From Balneolaceae bacterium (GTDB lineage: Bacteria > Bacteroidota > Rhodothermia > Balneolales > Cyclonatronaceae): a DNA stretch of 45,747 nt. This document shows, one piece after another, positions 26,051 through 33,706 of the stretch; the first letter of the stretch is position 1; the number at the start of each line of letters is the position of its first letter. The position numbers and the translations under genes were made by a program. The stretch spans positions 1-45,747 of the forward strand of contig RECM01000077.1 in assembly GCA_007694035.1 (NCBI GenBank), read 5' to 3'. The notes under the pieces were generated by a model. The model was given only the letters and a program-made list of their open reading frames with translations, searched no databases and was not told where the DNA came from.

Positions 26051-28210
26051 AAACAGATACCATCATTTCTGATGCTGGTTCTTACAGGCATTCTTCTTCT
26101 CAACATTCAGACCAACGCCCAGGTATTTACGGATTTCGAGTCCGGTCTCGATGGCTGGACAGCCGTGGGCGACGGTCAGTTTTACCTCGAAGAAGGTACC
26201 GGCAATCCCGGTAATGCCATGCGTGTTGACGACGATGCCACAGGTAACATGCTCTACGCCATTGCTCCGCGGCAATACCTGGGCGACTGGAGTAACGCAA
26301 CCGCAGAAGATTCGCTCTTTTACGATTTATTTCTGACCCGCATCGGCGGCAGTTTCATTAATACATCACGCATTTTTTCCATCTCAGGCCCGGGCGGCCG
26401 TGCATGGGGTTTGCTGGGCTCCGCCTATAACCCGCCCGATCAGCAGTGGCGGCGCTATGTAATCAGCTTAAACCCCGACGACTGGGTGATGCAATCCGGA
26501 ACATGGGAAGCCCTCATCCAAAACGTGACCCTGCTCGAACTCACCGCCGAATTCATTGTTGGAGGTGAATTTGTGCGTCTCGATAATATCGGCATTACCT
26601 TCACACCCGAAATCCGAAAACTTCAGGCCAATCTGCACAATACATTCGATCAGGGTAGTTTTGAGGGATGGATTTTTGAGAACGCAGGGCCGGTGTCAGT
26701 TCAGAATACGGGTGGCAATCCCGGCGGGTACCTGCGTATTGGCGACGCCAGTGGTGTCATTTCCAACGCCATTGCCCCGCCTGCCTACCTGGGCGACTGG
26801 ACCGAAATCGATGGCAAAGCGGCCCTCAATTTCGATATCAATATAATCAGTCACAGCGGGCCGCTGCTTGATCTTGATTTTTTTGTGCGCATTTCAGGTC
26901 CGGGTGGGATTGCCCGCGTAGAGCTGCCCGCCGATATCGTTGAAGCCTATGCAAGCTGGAAAACCTTTTCCTTTTTCATCGGCGAAAGCGACTGGATTGT
27001 GGAGGAGGGTACCTGGGCTGGCCTCATGCAGCAGGTCGATGAACTCAGGATTACCGTAGAATTTATAAGCGGAACTGAAGTAATCGGTTTCGACAACCCG
27101 ATGATCACCGACGCTCCGCCGGTAACGGATTTCACCGTAACCAAACCTTTTATCTTTCTGGGGGATTCCACCCAATTCAGGGATAACTCCCGGTTGGCAC
27201 CGTTCGAGTGGAACTGGAGTTTTGGAGACGGAAACAGCTCTGCCGAAAAAAATCCGTGGCATGAATATACCGAAGGCGGAGTGTTTACGGTAGGGCTGAA
27301 CACGACCAACCGGTTCGGTACAACCCCCCTTCAGAAAGAAAACCTTGTTGAGGTGGCGGGTATTACCGATTCCCTGTTGTTTGCCGACGATTTTTCTACG
27401 GCTCCCATCCATCCGGCGTGGACCCTGCTCGGAAACTGCACATGGAGTATATCCGGCGGAACCCTGGCCCAGACCAGTAACTATCATGTGCCCGGCAATC
27501 TGAGAGGTGCCTGCTTCGGCCTCACCGGCAGCCGCTTCTGGGACGATTACCTGCTCAATGTCGATTTCAGATCGACCGACGATGACGGCATCGGCGCGTT
27601 CTTCCGCTACCAGGATCCCGACAATTTCTACCTATTCTACTGGAGGGAGGAGATCGGGCACCGCGCACTCAAAAAATTCGTTGACGGTGTTGAGACCGAC
27701 CTGATCGCCGATACTGCATACTACGAAAAAAACCGCTGGTACAACCTGAAGATTGAAGCAACAGGACCTGAAATCACCGTCTGGCTCGATGATGAGATAT
27801 TGTATGAGGTCGCAGATACTTCATTCAGCGATGGCAGGGCCGGTGTCTACTGCTGGGCCAATCAGTCGTCTTACTGGGATAATTTCAGCGTGAGCCGCAC
27901 CAACATGGATACAGGTACCAGCCTGCCGTTGACCGGCGAATTGCCCGGCAACATCTATCTCGATCAGAACTATCCCAATCCGTTCAACCCGTCAACCACA
28001 ATTCGCTTTGCCGTTCAGCAGCCCGAACAGGTTACCATCACGGTGTATGACATCACCGGCCGTGTGGTCTCAACCCTTTTCAGCGGAACAAAGCCGGCTG
28101 GCTGGCATGATGTGGTTTGGGATGCATCCGGTTACGGCAGCGGTATCTATCTGTACCGGCTGCAGGCCGGATCAACCGTTCAGACCCGCAAGATGATGCT
28201 GGTGAAATAG
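26048..28210 (+). CDS. Secreted multidomain protein with T9SS sorting signal
   Basis: 720 residues. A signal peptide (1-24) is followed by two copies of a laminin-B/IV-like domain (about 25-185 and 195-350). Both share the order ESG/GSFEGW, GNPGG, IAP-YLGDW, ISGPGG, DW-GTW and a closing DNIGIT/DNPMIT. Next come a PKD domain (about 355-430, WNWSFGDGNSSAEKNPWHEY), a concanavalin/LamG-like domain (about 440-620, DDGIGAFFRYQDPDNFYLFY) and a Por secretion-system C-terminal domain (about 635-720, YPNPFNPSTTIRF to RKMMLVK). The last domain directs export through the type IX system and surface attachment or release. The domains suggest carbohydrate or matrix binding; no catalytic domain is seen. It has a strong ribosome-binding site and is likely a monocistronic surface protein. 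Confidence 0.92.
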   Translation: MKQIPSFLMLVLTGILLLNIQTNAQVFTDFESGLDGWTAVGDGQFYLEEGTGNPGNAMRVDDDATGNMLYAIAPRQYLGDWSNATAEDSLFYDLFLTRIGGSFINTSRIFSISGPGGRAWGLLGSAYNPPDQQWRRYVISLNPDDWVMQSGTWEALIQNVTLLELTAEFIVGGEFVRLDNIGITFTPEIRKLQANLHNTFDQGSFEGWIFENAGPVSVQNTGGNPGGYLRIGDASGVISNAIAPPAYLGDWTEIDGKAALNFDINIISHSGPLLDLDFFVRISGPGGIARVELPADIVEAYASWKTFSFFIGESDWIVEEGTWAGLMQQVDELRITVEFISGTEVIGFDNPMITDAPPVTDFTVTKPFIFLGDSTQFRDNSRLAPFEWNWSFGDGNSSAEKNPWHEYTEGGVFTVGLNTTNRFGTTPLQKENLVEVAGITDSLLFADDFSTAPIHPAWTLLGNCTWSISGGTLAQTSNYHVPGNLRGACFGLTGSRFWDDYLLNVDFRSTDDDGIGAFFRYQDPDNFYLFYWREEIGHRALKKFVDGVETDLIADTAYYEKNRWYNLKIEATGPEITVWLDDEILYEVADTSFSDGRAGVYCWANQSSYWDNFSVSRTNMDTGTSLPLTGELPGNIYLDQNYPNPFNPSTTIRFAVQQPEQVTITVYDITGRVVSTLFSGTKPAGWHDVVWDASGYGSGIYLYRLQAGSTVQTRKMMLVK

Positions 28211-28237
28211 TATCTTATCACCACTTGAATATTGTCC

Positions 28238-28346
28238 GGGAGTGTTCATTACAGTGTGTCATTGGTTATTACCTTTTTAAGCTTAATGATTTTGACACAC
28301 TTTTCTGAACACTCTCTGATTTTGACACACACTACTGAACACTCTC
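28238..28346. repeat. Inverted plus direct repeat after the T9SS gene
   Basis: Two 30-bp direct units, 28287-28316 and 28317-28346, differ at three adjacent sites (ttttct versus actact). Each contains gacacac and gaacactctc. A third arm, inverted, at 28239-28261 (gagtgttc...gtgtgtca) matches their complement with few differences, so a long hairpin can form. The 10-bp palindrome ttaagcttaa (28277-28286) lies in the loop. It may serve as a transcript end for the T9SS gene. Confidence 0.75.
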
Positions 28347-28442
28347 ATCCTTCCTGTTGGGTTGCGGCATATTCAGTTGTCACCACTATAACCGTCATAA
28401 GCACCTTGCTTCGACCTGCTAACCATTACCCTATCTCATAAC

Positions 28443-28525
28443 CTTAACGTCAGTCTCAGCCCTCAACCTTAGCCTCAGCCCTCAGTCTCAGTCTCAGCTT
28501 CATTCTCAGCTTCATCCTCATCCTG
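28443..28525. repeat. CTCAGC/CTTCAT-type short repeat crossing a stop codon
   Basis: A low-complexity run on the plus strand (ctcagcc, ctcagt, ctcagct, cttcatc) covers the last ~17 codons of the DUF2807 gene and continues about 30 bases past its stop at 28475. It encodes the acidic tail AENEAETETEG. Slippage here could change the tail length or the stop. Confidence 0.75.
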
Positions 28526-29251
28526 AGCCTCAACCTTCATCACAAAACCGCGGCCCTCGATTTCCGATTCAACCGTAACCGGCGAGCCCAGGTACCGGAC
28601 CCGGGTACTGCCGGTGCCCTCCGCACGGATCGTGCGCACAGCGTTTACCGTACTTGTTGAGATCCCGGATGACTGCAGCTTAACATAGAGCGCCTCAAGG
28701 GCTCCGGCATTGACCACACACCGGCCATCGAGCACCAGGTTCAGCTCATCAACCAGTCCGGCCAGCTCCATATGCATCGTTCCGGTCGAACTGATGTCGA
28801 GTACATCATTGTCAACATCACGTGCGATAAGTTTATGGTTGCCCTGCGTTTTGATGTGGGAAATGTAGGGAGATCCGATAACAAGCCGCGCCGGTACGAA
28901 ATTGGTAAACCTCTCCTCCGCCCGGATGTGCAGACTGCCCTCATCAACCGATAGCCGGACGTATTGCGTAAGATTGTGGTCGAGCTCAACAATCACATAA
29001 TGCAGCGAATCGCGTACGATCTCAATATTGAAGGTGCCGGTAACCACTACCCTGTTGAAGGGTTCCATTTCGCGGTATTCTTCGGCAGCACGGCCAGATC
29101 CTGTTTTTGTGAGCATTGAAGTCTGACAACCCGCAATCAGAAACATCAGGGGAATAATGAGCAGATGTACTGCAGCGCTGTGAGGCCTGTACCGGGAGCG
29201 GGTGAGATGGTCCGGGCCTGGATGAACCGGGTGTGAACGGAACGTTTCCAT
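28475..29251 (-). CDS. DUF2807 (GIN domain) lipoprotein
   Basis: 258 residues. A long n-region (1-28) precedes a hydrophobic segment and the lipobox LIAGC (Cys42), giving a lipid-anchored envelope protein. The rest is a DUF2807 right-handed beta-helix-like domain (FNRVVVTGTFNIEIVRDSLH, LHIRAEERF, DISSTGTMHMELAGLVDELN, STSTVNAVRTIRAEGTGSTRV). DUF2807 proteins are abundant in Bacteroidota and called adhesin-head-like, but their function is not established. The C-terminal ~20 residues are an acidic low-complexity tail encoded by repeats. The N-terminal start is uncertain because the n-region is unusually long. It stands alone. Confidence 0.85.
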   Translation of the reverse strand: METFRSHPVHPGPDHLTRSRYRPHSAAVHLLIIPLMFLIAGCQTSMLTKTGSGRAAEEYREMEPFNRVVVTGTFNIEIVRDSLHYVIVELDHNLTQYVRLSVDEGSLHIRAEERFTNFVPARLVIGSPYISHIKTQGNHKLIARDVDNDVLDISSTGTMHMELAGLVDELNLVLDGRCVVNAGALEALYVKLQSSGISTSTVNAVRTIRAEGTGSTRVRYLGSPVTVESEIEGRGFVMKVEAQDEDEAENEAETETEG

Positions 29252-29439
29252 AATGGTTACTTATGTGATGCGGTAATACGCTTTCCAGCCAGTATCAGTG
29301 TATTACGGATGAAACTGCCCGTTGTTGTGTACTGTATAATGCCTGAAACGCTCTCTACCGGTATTCATCACTTGCTTCTGATATGCAGAAGATGGCACCC
29401 ATTGCCATAGCTACTGGCCAATTGATTATTCGGATCCCG

Positions 29440-30150
29440 CTAAGTACCGTTCAGGCCGTAACAGATGTCACCGACCGGCAGATCAAATGATTCCTGAAAA
29501 AACTCATAGCATACATCCATACTCACCATCTCTTTTATACCTGTTTTCCGGATGATTTCATCATAGGTGTGGTAGCAGTCGAGCGCCTGCCTGCCGGTTT
29601 CGACCTCGTCGGCGGTGGTGGCTACAACGCAGTCGATTTCCTCATCTGATGACGTGTTCAGTTTGAAATGACCGTTTGATTCCACATCGCTGCTGAGGGT
29701 ATACAAGGCCAACCGCCGGGGCATACCTTCACTCTCTTTCAGCTCGCAGAAAACCCGTTTAACCACGCCATGGCAGATCAGGTGATCGTGAAACCCGCTT
29801 ATGCCATGCACGGCGTAGGTAACCACAACATCCGGTCTGATATCAAGAATCTGCTGCTTAACAACCTCTTCTATCTCCCTCGGATCCATCTCTTTCATAC
29901 CGCTGTCGGGCAGATCTGTGATGATCAGCCTGGTAATGCCGATCGTATCGGCCGCCGCCTGCAGCTCCTTTGCCCTTACCTCCCCCATCTCCTGTATACT
30001 GTGGTTATATTTGTGGCGCTGCCGGGTCGCCCCGCCTTTGGTAAGCGTAAGCAGGTATACTTCGTATCCCTTCTTCAGCTGCTGACGGATTGCCGGTGCC
30101 GGACCAAATGATTCATCGTCGGGATGTGGAAAGATGTAGAGTATTTTCAT
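29440..30150 (-). CDS. PIG-L family deacetylase
   Basis: 236 residues. The zinc motif HPDDE lies at 9-13 and the second metal ligand region FHDHLICHG at 120-128, as in LmbE/PIG-L N-acetylglucosaminyl deacetylases. These remove acetyl groups from GlcNAc-type sugars in glycolipid or thiol biosynthesis. The sequence around HPDDE (IFPHPDDESFGPAPA) differs from the bacillithiol enzyme BshB1, so that role is not claimed. It is divergent from a glycosyltransferase (365-base spacer), which makes a glycan-modification context plausible but unproven. No signal peptide, so cytoplasmic. Confidence 0.9.
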   Translation of the reverse strand: MKILYIFPHPDDESFGPAPAIRQQLKKGYEVYLLTLTKGGATRQRHKYNHSIQEMGEVRAKELQAAADTIGITRLIITDLPDSGMKEMDPREIEEVVKQQILDIRPDVVVTYAVHGISGFHDHLICHGVVKRVFCELKESEGMPRRLALYTLSSDVESNGHFKLNTSSDEEIDCVVATTADEVETGRQALDCYHTYDEIIRKTGIKEMVSMDVCYEFFQESFDLPVGDICYGLNGT

Positions 30151-30515
30151 GGTATACTATCGCCTGGTAAAATGTTTGATCCGTATCTGCCCGGATAATC
30201 CCGGAATGGCAACCCGTTTCGGCAATCCTCACCCTGAGCGTGCCCCGTCGCAAAACCCGGCACACAACTTCGGGTACTATCACAGGAACGCAGGAACGCA
30301 GGTAATCTGGTTTTAGCAAAAGCCTGGCGCGCTTTAAAATAGCGCAAAATCAGTCAAAATTGTAACAGGGATACCAACTTACCCGATTCCCGGAATACAC
30401 AGGTAATTTGCCGGGTTCTGTGTATTGATTCGATTTCAATTATTACTGGCGGCGCTTTTCCTTTTGCCCCTGTAATTCTATAATTTGCCACCCAAATACC
30501 CATGATAGCTGCTTA
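30151..30515. other. Spacer between divergent PIG-L and glycosyltransferase genes
   Basis: 365 bases without a convincing gene. It contains a short direct repeat caggaacgcaggaacg (about 30290-30302) and an A/T-rich second half. The 5-codon ORF MIAAY (30502-30519) ends with a TGA that overlaps the TTG start of the next gene. No clear promoter boxes or riboswitch were recognised. Confidence 0.5.
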
Positions 30516-31775
30516 TTGAAACGGTTCCTCTACATCACCCCCTATTTCCCGCCCAATAACAGGGTGGGCGCCCTGCGTCCGCTGAAATTCAGCCGGCATA
30601 TCCGTAAGTTCGGCTGGGAACCCGTTATTTTTTGTGATCTGAAGTTGAAAGATTCTGTCGACGGAGACCTTCTCGGCCAGGTGCCCGGCGACCTTCACAT
30701 TCACCGCACCTACAGCCGTGGAGCTCCGGCGGCGTGGGAGGCGTTTCATAACGGAACCTTGCCCGTCAGAAAACAAAAGATCAGCGGCCCGGCCCGAACC
30801 CGCAACCATTTCTGGAACAACCCCGAACTGATACCCTACGGCGAACATCTGGTGGATATACCCGCCGCCATCAGAAACGGCCGGAAGATCCTGAAAAATT
30901 CAGACTGCCGGGCTATTGTCGTAAATATTGATCCGCACGCTGCGGCCCATGTCGGGAATGTGCTGGCCAGGGAGTTTGGCCTGCCCCTGATACCCGATTT
31001 CCGTGATCCCTGGTCGGTGTGTGTGCTGCGAAGGCCGATGAGGCCCGCACCCATCAGAAAACTGGTCGACCGACTGGAGCGCACCATTATTGCCAACAGC
31101 GCCTGTACCATACTGAATACCAATACGGCACTCGGGCACTACCGGCAGCATTACAGCGACCTGGACCCCGTCAGGTTCACCTGCATCAAAAATTTCGGCG
31201 ACAGGGATCTCATCAACCATGGTGAAGCGGACAGGCTTCCGTTCAGGTCGCTGCTGTTCATGGGCAACCTGCGCAGGTTCATCGACGGATTCGAAGTGCT
31301 CGACGTGCTCGCGGAGCTGAAAAAGCGCGGGGCAACATCCGGCTCATTCCGGCTGGTGATCAGCGGGCAGGTGCTGCCCGAAACCCTAGAACGCGCCACA
31401 GCACTGGGTGTTGACGATATGATCCATCAGGTCGATCCCGTACCCTATACCCGCGTCTACCCCCTTATGATGTCGTACGATATCCTTCTGGTGATTGCCC
31501 ACAACTCTGCTCAGCGGATACCGGCCAAATTTTACGATTATGCGACCACCGGCAAACCGATCATGGCTGTATCAGAAAACGCCGAACTGAACGAAATGGT
31601 TGAGCAGTGCAACGGACGGTCTTTCAGGTTCGATGCCGTGGGGCACATGGCCGATTATATAGAATCGCTGCTCAACGGCAGCATCAGGCCGGGTCCGGTG
31701 CCATCAGAACATCAACAATACACCGCGGAAAACGGAAGCAGGGCCCTGGCCAAAATACTGGACAACGTTACATAA
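30516..31775 (+). CDS. Glycosyltransferase family 4-like protein
   Basis: 419 residues starting with TTG at 30516; no in-frame ATG gives the required N-terminus. The start FLYITPYFPPNNRVGALRPL and KFSRHIRKFGWEP are the typical acceptor-domain opening of Bacteroidota GT4-like enzymes. The C-terminal half has LLFMGNLRRFIDGFEVLDVL and the donor-site stretch RIPAKFYDYATTGKPIMA, with Glu in SENAEL. It should transfer a sugar from a nucleotide donor to a cell-envelope or exopolysaccharide acceptor; donor and acceptor are unknown. The HTTM-like pair follows in the same direction after 109 bases. No Shine-Dalgarno is visible; the overlapping mini-ORF may help initiation. Confidence 0.85.
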   Translation: MKRFLYITPYFPPNNRVGALRPLKFSRHIRKFGWEPVIFCDLKLKDSVDGDLLGQVPGDLHIHRTYSRGAPAAWEAFHNGTLPVRKQKISGPARTRNHFWNNPELIPYGEHLVDIPAAIRNGRKILKNSDCRAIVVNIDPHAAAHVGNVLAREFGLPLIPDFRDPWSVCVLRRPMRPAPIRKLVDRLERTIIANSACTILNTNTALGHYRQHYSDLDPVRFTCIKNFGDRDLINHGEADRLPFRSLLFMGNLRRFIDGFEVLDVLAELKKRGATSGSFRLVISGQVLPETLERATALGVDDMIHQVDPVPYTRVYPLMMSYDILLVIAHNSAQRIPAKFYDYATTGKPIMAVSENAELNEMVEQCNGRSFRFDAVGHMADYIESLLNGSIRPGPVPSEHQQYTAENGSRALAKILDNVT

Positions 31776-31884
31776 TCTGCCGCAGTTTAACTTTACATTA
31801 TCTGCAACTTTTATGCATCATTCTGCCATTACATTTCCCGCAAAGTCGTTATTATAGACGATCTGAAACCGACTGATACCTGAC

Positions 31885-32391
31885 ATGGAAGAAACACCGA
31901 AAACCCCGCTCAAACGCTCCGTACGGATAATGCTGGCCAGCCTGCTGGTCTATGGCATTCTCGTTGCCACACATCTGGGTGAATTCTGGCCCTTCAGCAT
32001 ATTTCCGATGTTCTCACAGGCCGGCAACCCGTGGACCCGTGCCATGGCCATGGATGTTACCGGGTACACAAACGACGATGTTTGGACGATAACCATTGTG
32101 GATGATCTTCCCGGTGAGCATTTTTCCATGAGGGCACATAATGTGGATCAGATCGATTACGCCAATTTTGTGTCGAAAACCCGGAACTGGAATCCGGTTC
32201 GGGTACAGGCCCTGCGGAATATGCTCGGCGAACATCACCTCGAAAACCGCCGCGTGATGATATACAAGGTGCGGGGTGAACTCGTGAACAACGATTCGGT
32301 AGCGGTTCAGGCCACGCCCATGCTGCTGCTGGCGCCCGATACATCCTATTTCAACCCCAACCTTCCCCATTCATTTTATTTCAGGGACTAG
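31885..32391 (+). CDS. Small membrane protein with FPMFS motif, partner of HTTM
   Basis: 168 residues. One N-terminal membrane helix (SVRIMLASLLVYGILVATHL) is followed by EFWPFSIFPMFSQAGNPWTR and a ~110-residue soluble domain rich in beta residues. I do not recognise a named family. The PFSxFPMFS stretch looks like a conserved element, possibly at a membrane boundary. The stop TAG overlaps the GTG start of the next gene by one base (TAGTG), so the two are translationally coupled and probably act together. Confidence 0.75.
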   Translation: MEETPKTPLKRSVRIMLASLLVYGILVATHLGEFWPFSIFPMFSQAGNPWTRAMAMDVTGYTNDDVWTITIVDDLPGEHFSMRAHNVDQIDYANFVSKTRNWNPVRVQALRNMLGEHHLENRRVMIYKVRGELVNNDSVAVQATPMLLLAPDTSYFNPNLPHSFYFRD

Positions 32392-33290
32392 TGGAAAGAT
32401 TTTTCGCCTCACTGTTCAAATTCGACCGGGATGAAACCACCGGCGAGATGATCCATTTCAAGCTGTTCGAGCTCTATATGGTATACCATATAATCTGGAC
32501 GGTCTGGTACTGGGGCATGTACACACTCCGGATCTCCGACGTAGTGCTCCCGCTCGGCATAGCTCAGTATATCGACATCACCTTTATGTACGGGAATTCC
32601 TTGCCGCTTGTGAACGCCGCGCTCATAAGTGTTCTGGTTTTTTTGACCTGGTTCCGCCTCACACCGGCATGGACCTATATGCTCGTTTTGGTACTGATGC
32701 ACATACAGTATGTGGCCCGATACAGCCTGGGCGAAATCTCCCACGGAGCACACATGACGGCCATGACCCTGTTCTGTTTCGCCCTGGGGCTCCTATTTTT
32801 CCGGTCATCAAAAGAGAGCCGCCGCTTCATCATGGGAGCCGTTTTCTTTTTTGTGGGACTGAGCTACGTGTCGGCCGGAGTGAGCAAGCTGATCGGTACC
32901 GGTCCCTTCTGGATAGACGGGCGGCATCTGTGGCTCTGGATGGGGGAAAAGGGAATCGACATCCTGTCGCGCGAAGGTGCTTTCGGCAACAACTGGCTGC
33001 AGGAGCTTGCCTGGACAAGCCGGGGCATGGCCACACTGATCCTGCTCTCCGGCCTCCTTATTGAACTGGGCGGGTTTCTCTTCTGGTTTGAACGTTTCCG
33101 GCCGCACATCGCCACCCTCACCATCGGCATGCACCTGGGCATCATGGCTACCATGAACATCCGATTCGACGCATCCATCGCCCAGCTCATTGTGATCGGG
33201 TACCCCTGGGCACTGCTGTTCAATTACATGCTGATCAACCGCGAAGCAGTGCGCACCAAAACAGAACACCTCCTGCAAAAGGTTATCTAA
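32391..33290 (+). CDS. HTTM-like polytopic membrane protein
   Basis: 299 residues from a GTG start that overlaps the preceding stop by one base. About seven to eight membrane helices are apparent. The central block YVSAGVSKLIGTGPFWIDGR, with HLWLWM after it, resembles the HTTM (horizontally transferred transmembrane) domain found in vitamin-K-dependent gamma-carboxylase-like and related proteins. C-terminal helices contain HLGIMATMNIRFDASIAQL. Catalytic activity cannot be claimed, since the soluble lumen-facing domain of gamma-carboxylase is absent. It follows a glycosyltransferase and a coupled small membrane protein. Function unknown. Confidence 0.7.
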   Translation: MERFFASLFKFDRDETTGEMIHFKLFELYMVYHIIWTVWYWGMYTLRISDVVLPLGIAQYIDITFMYGNSLPLVNAALISVLVFLTWFRLTPAWTYMLVLVLMHIQYVARYSLGEISHGAHMTAMTLFCFALGLLFFRSSKESRRFIMGAVFFFVGLSYVSAGVSKLIGTGPFWIDGRHLWLWMGEKGIDILSREGAFGNNWLQELAWTSRGMATLILLSGLLIELGGFLFWFERFRPHIATLTIGMHLGIMATMNIRFDASIAQLIVIGYPWALLFNYMLINREAVRTKTEHLLQKVI

Positions 33291-33316
33291 GATCCCGCCC
33301 GCCATCAGACATGTGA

Positions 33317-33348
33317 ACATCGCTACGTCGTTACATCGTTACGTCTTA
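33317..33348. repeat. Octamer array ACRTCGYT
   Basis: Four in-phase octamers, acatcgct, acgtcgtt, acatcgtt and acgtctta, make a 16-bp tandem duplication with substitutions. It is the third word class in the same spacer. Confidence 0.75.
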
Positions 33349-33499
33349 TGAATCGTCAGATCAAATGGATTCAGATTTGACCGATAGCGCAACTTTTTGA
33401 TATCCGATTCATGAAACGTACCGACCCGGCCATATTCGATCTGGTTGGAAACATACAGGCTTTTAAGCTCCCCCCCCCTTCTGCCTCACGCCTTCTAAC

Positions 33500-33552
33500 T
33501 TTTGCCTTTTGCTTTCTGCCTTTTGCATGCCTTCTGCCTTCTGCCTTCTGCC
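33500..33552. repeat. TGCCTTYTG heptamer array
   Basis: Heptamers ttttgcc, ttttgct, ttctgcc, ttttgca, a 4-base interruption tgcc, then ttctgcc three times (33532-33552). The segment tgccttttgctttctgcc recurs exactly in reverse orientation at the right end of the window (45730-45747). Confidence 0.9.
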
Positions 33553-33559
33553 TTTTTAC

Positions 33560-33629
33560 ATCTTGTGTCTTACATCTTGTGTCTTGCGTCTTGCGTCTTG
33601 CGTCTTGCGTCTTGCGTCTTGCGTCTTGA
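33560..33629. repeat. GTCTTGC heptamer array
   Basis: Ten heptamers in one phase: atcttgt, gtcttac, atcttgt, six perfect gtcttgc (33581-33622) and gtcttga. It shares its word with the array at 11165-11213. Confidence 0.95.
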
Positions 33630-33706
33630 GTTCAACTATTCTTCAACTCCTGCGCATTTCGTTCGCTTAACAGTGTTATCTTACGGGTAACCTAAACCTC
33701 ACGATT

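Larger units (their letters stand above)
33291..33706. other. Repeat-rich spacer before the SDR gene
   Basis: 416 bases without a supported gene. It carries an octamer-like array (33317-33348), a TGCCTTYTG heptamer array (33500-33552), a GTCTTGC heptamer array (33560-33629) and a C-rich run near 33470. A possible start at 33411 reads only into the repeats and is not credible. Confidence 0.75.

Noticed and set aside
29440-31775. PIG-L deacetylase plus glycosyltransferase as bacillithiol genes (bshB/bshA)
   Set aside because: Neither protein shows the characteristic BshA or BshB1 sequence patterns, and no bshC is nearby.
33500-33629. Tandem repeats considered as a CRISPR array
   Set aside because: The units are 7 bp and directly adjacent with no unique spacers, and no cas genes are present.
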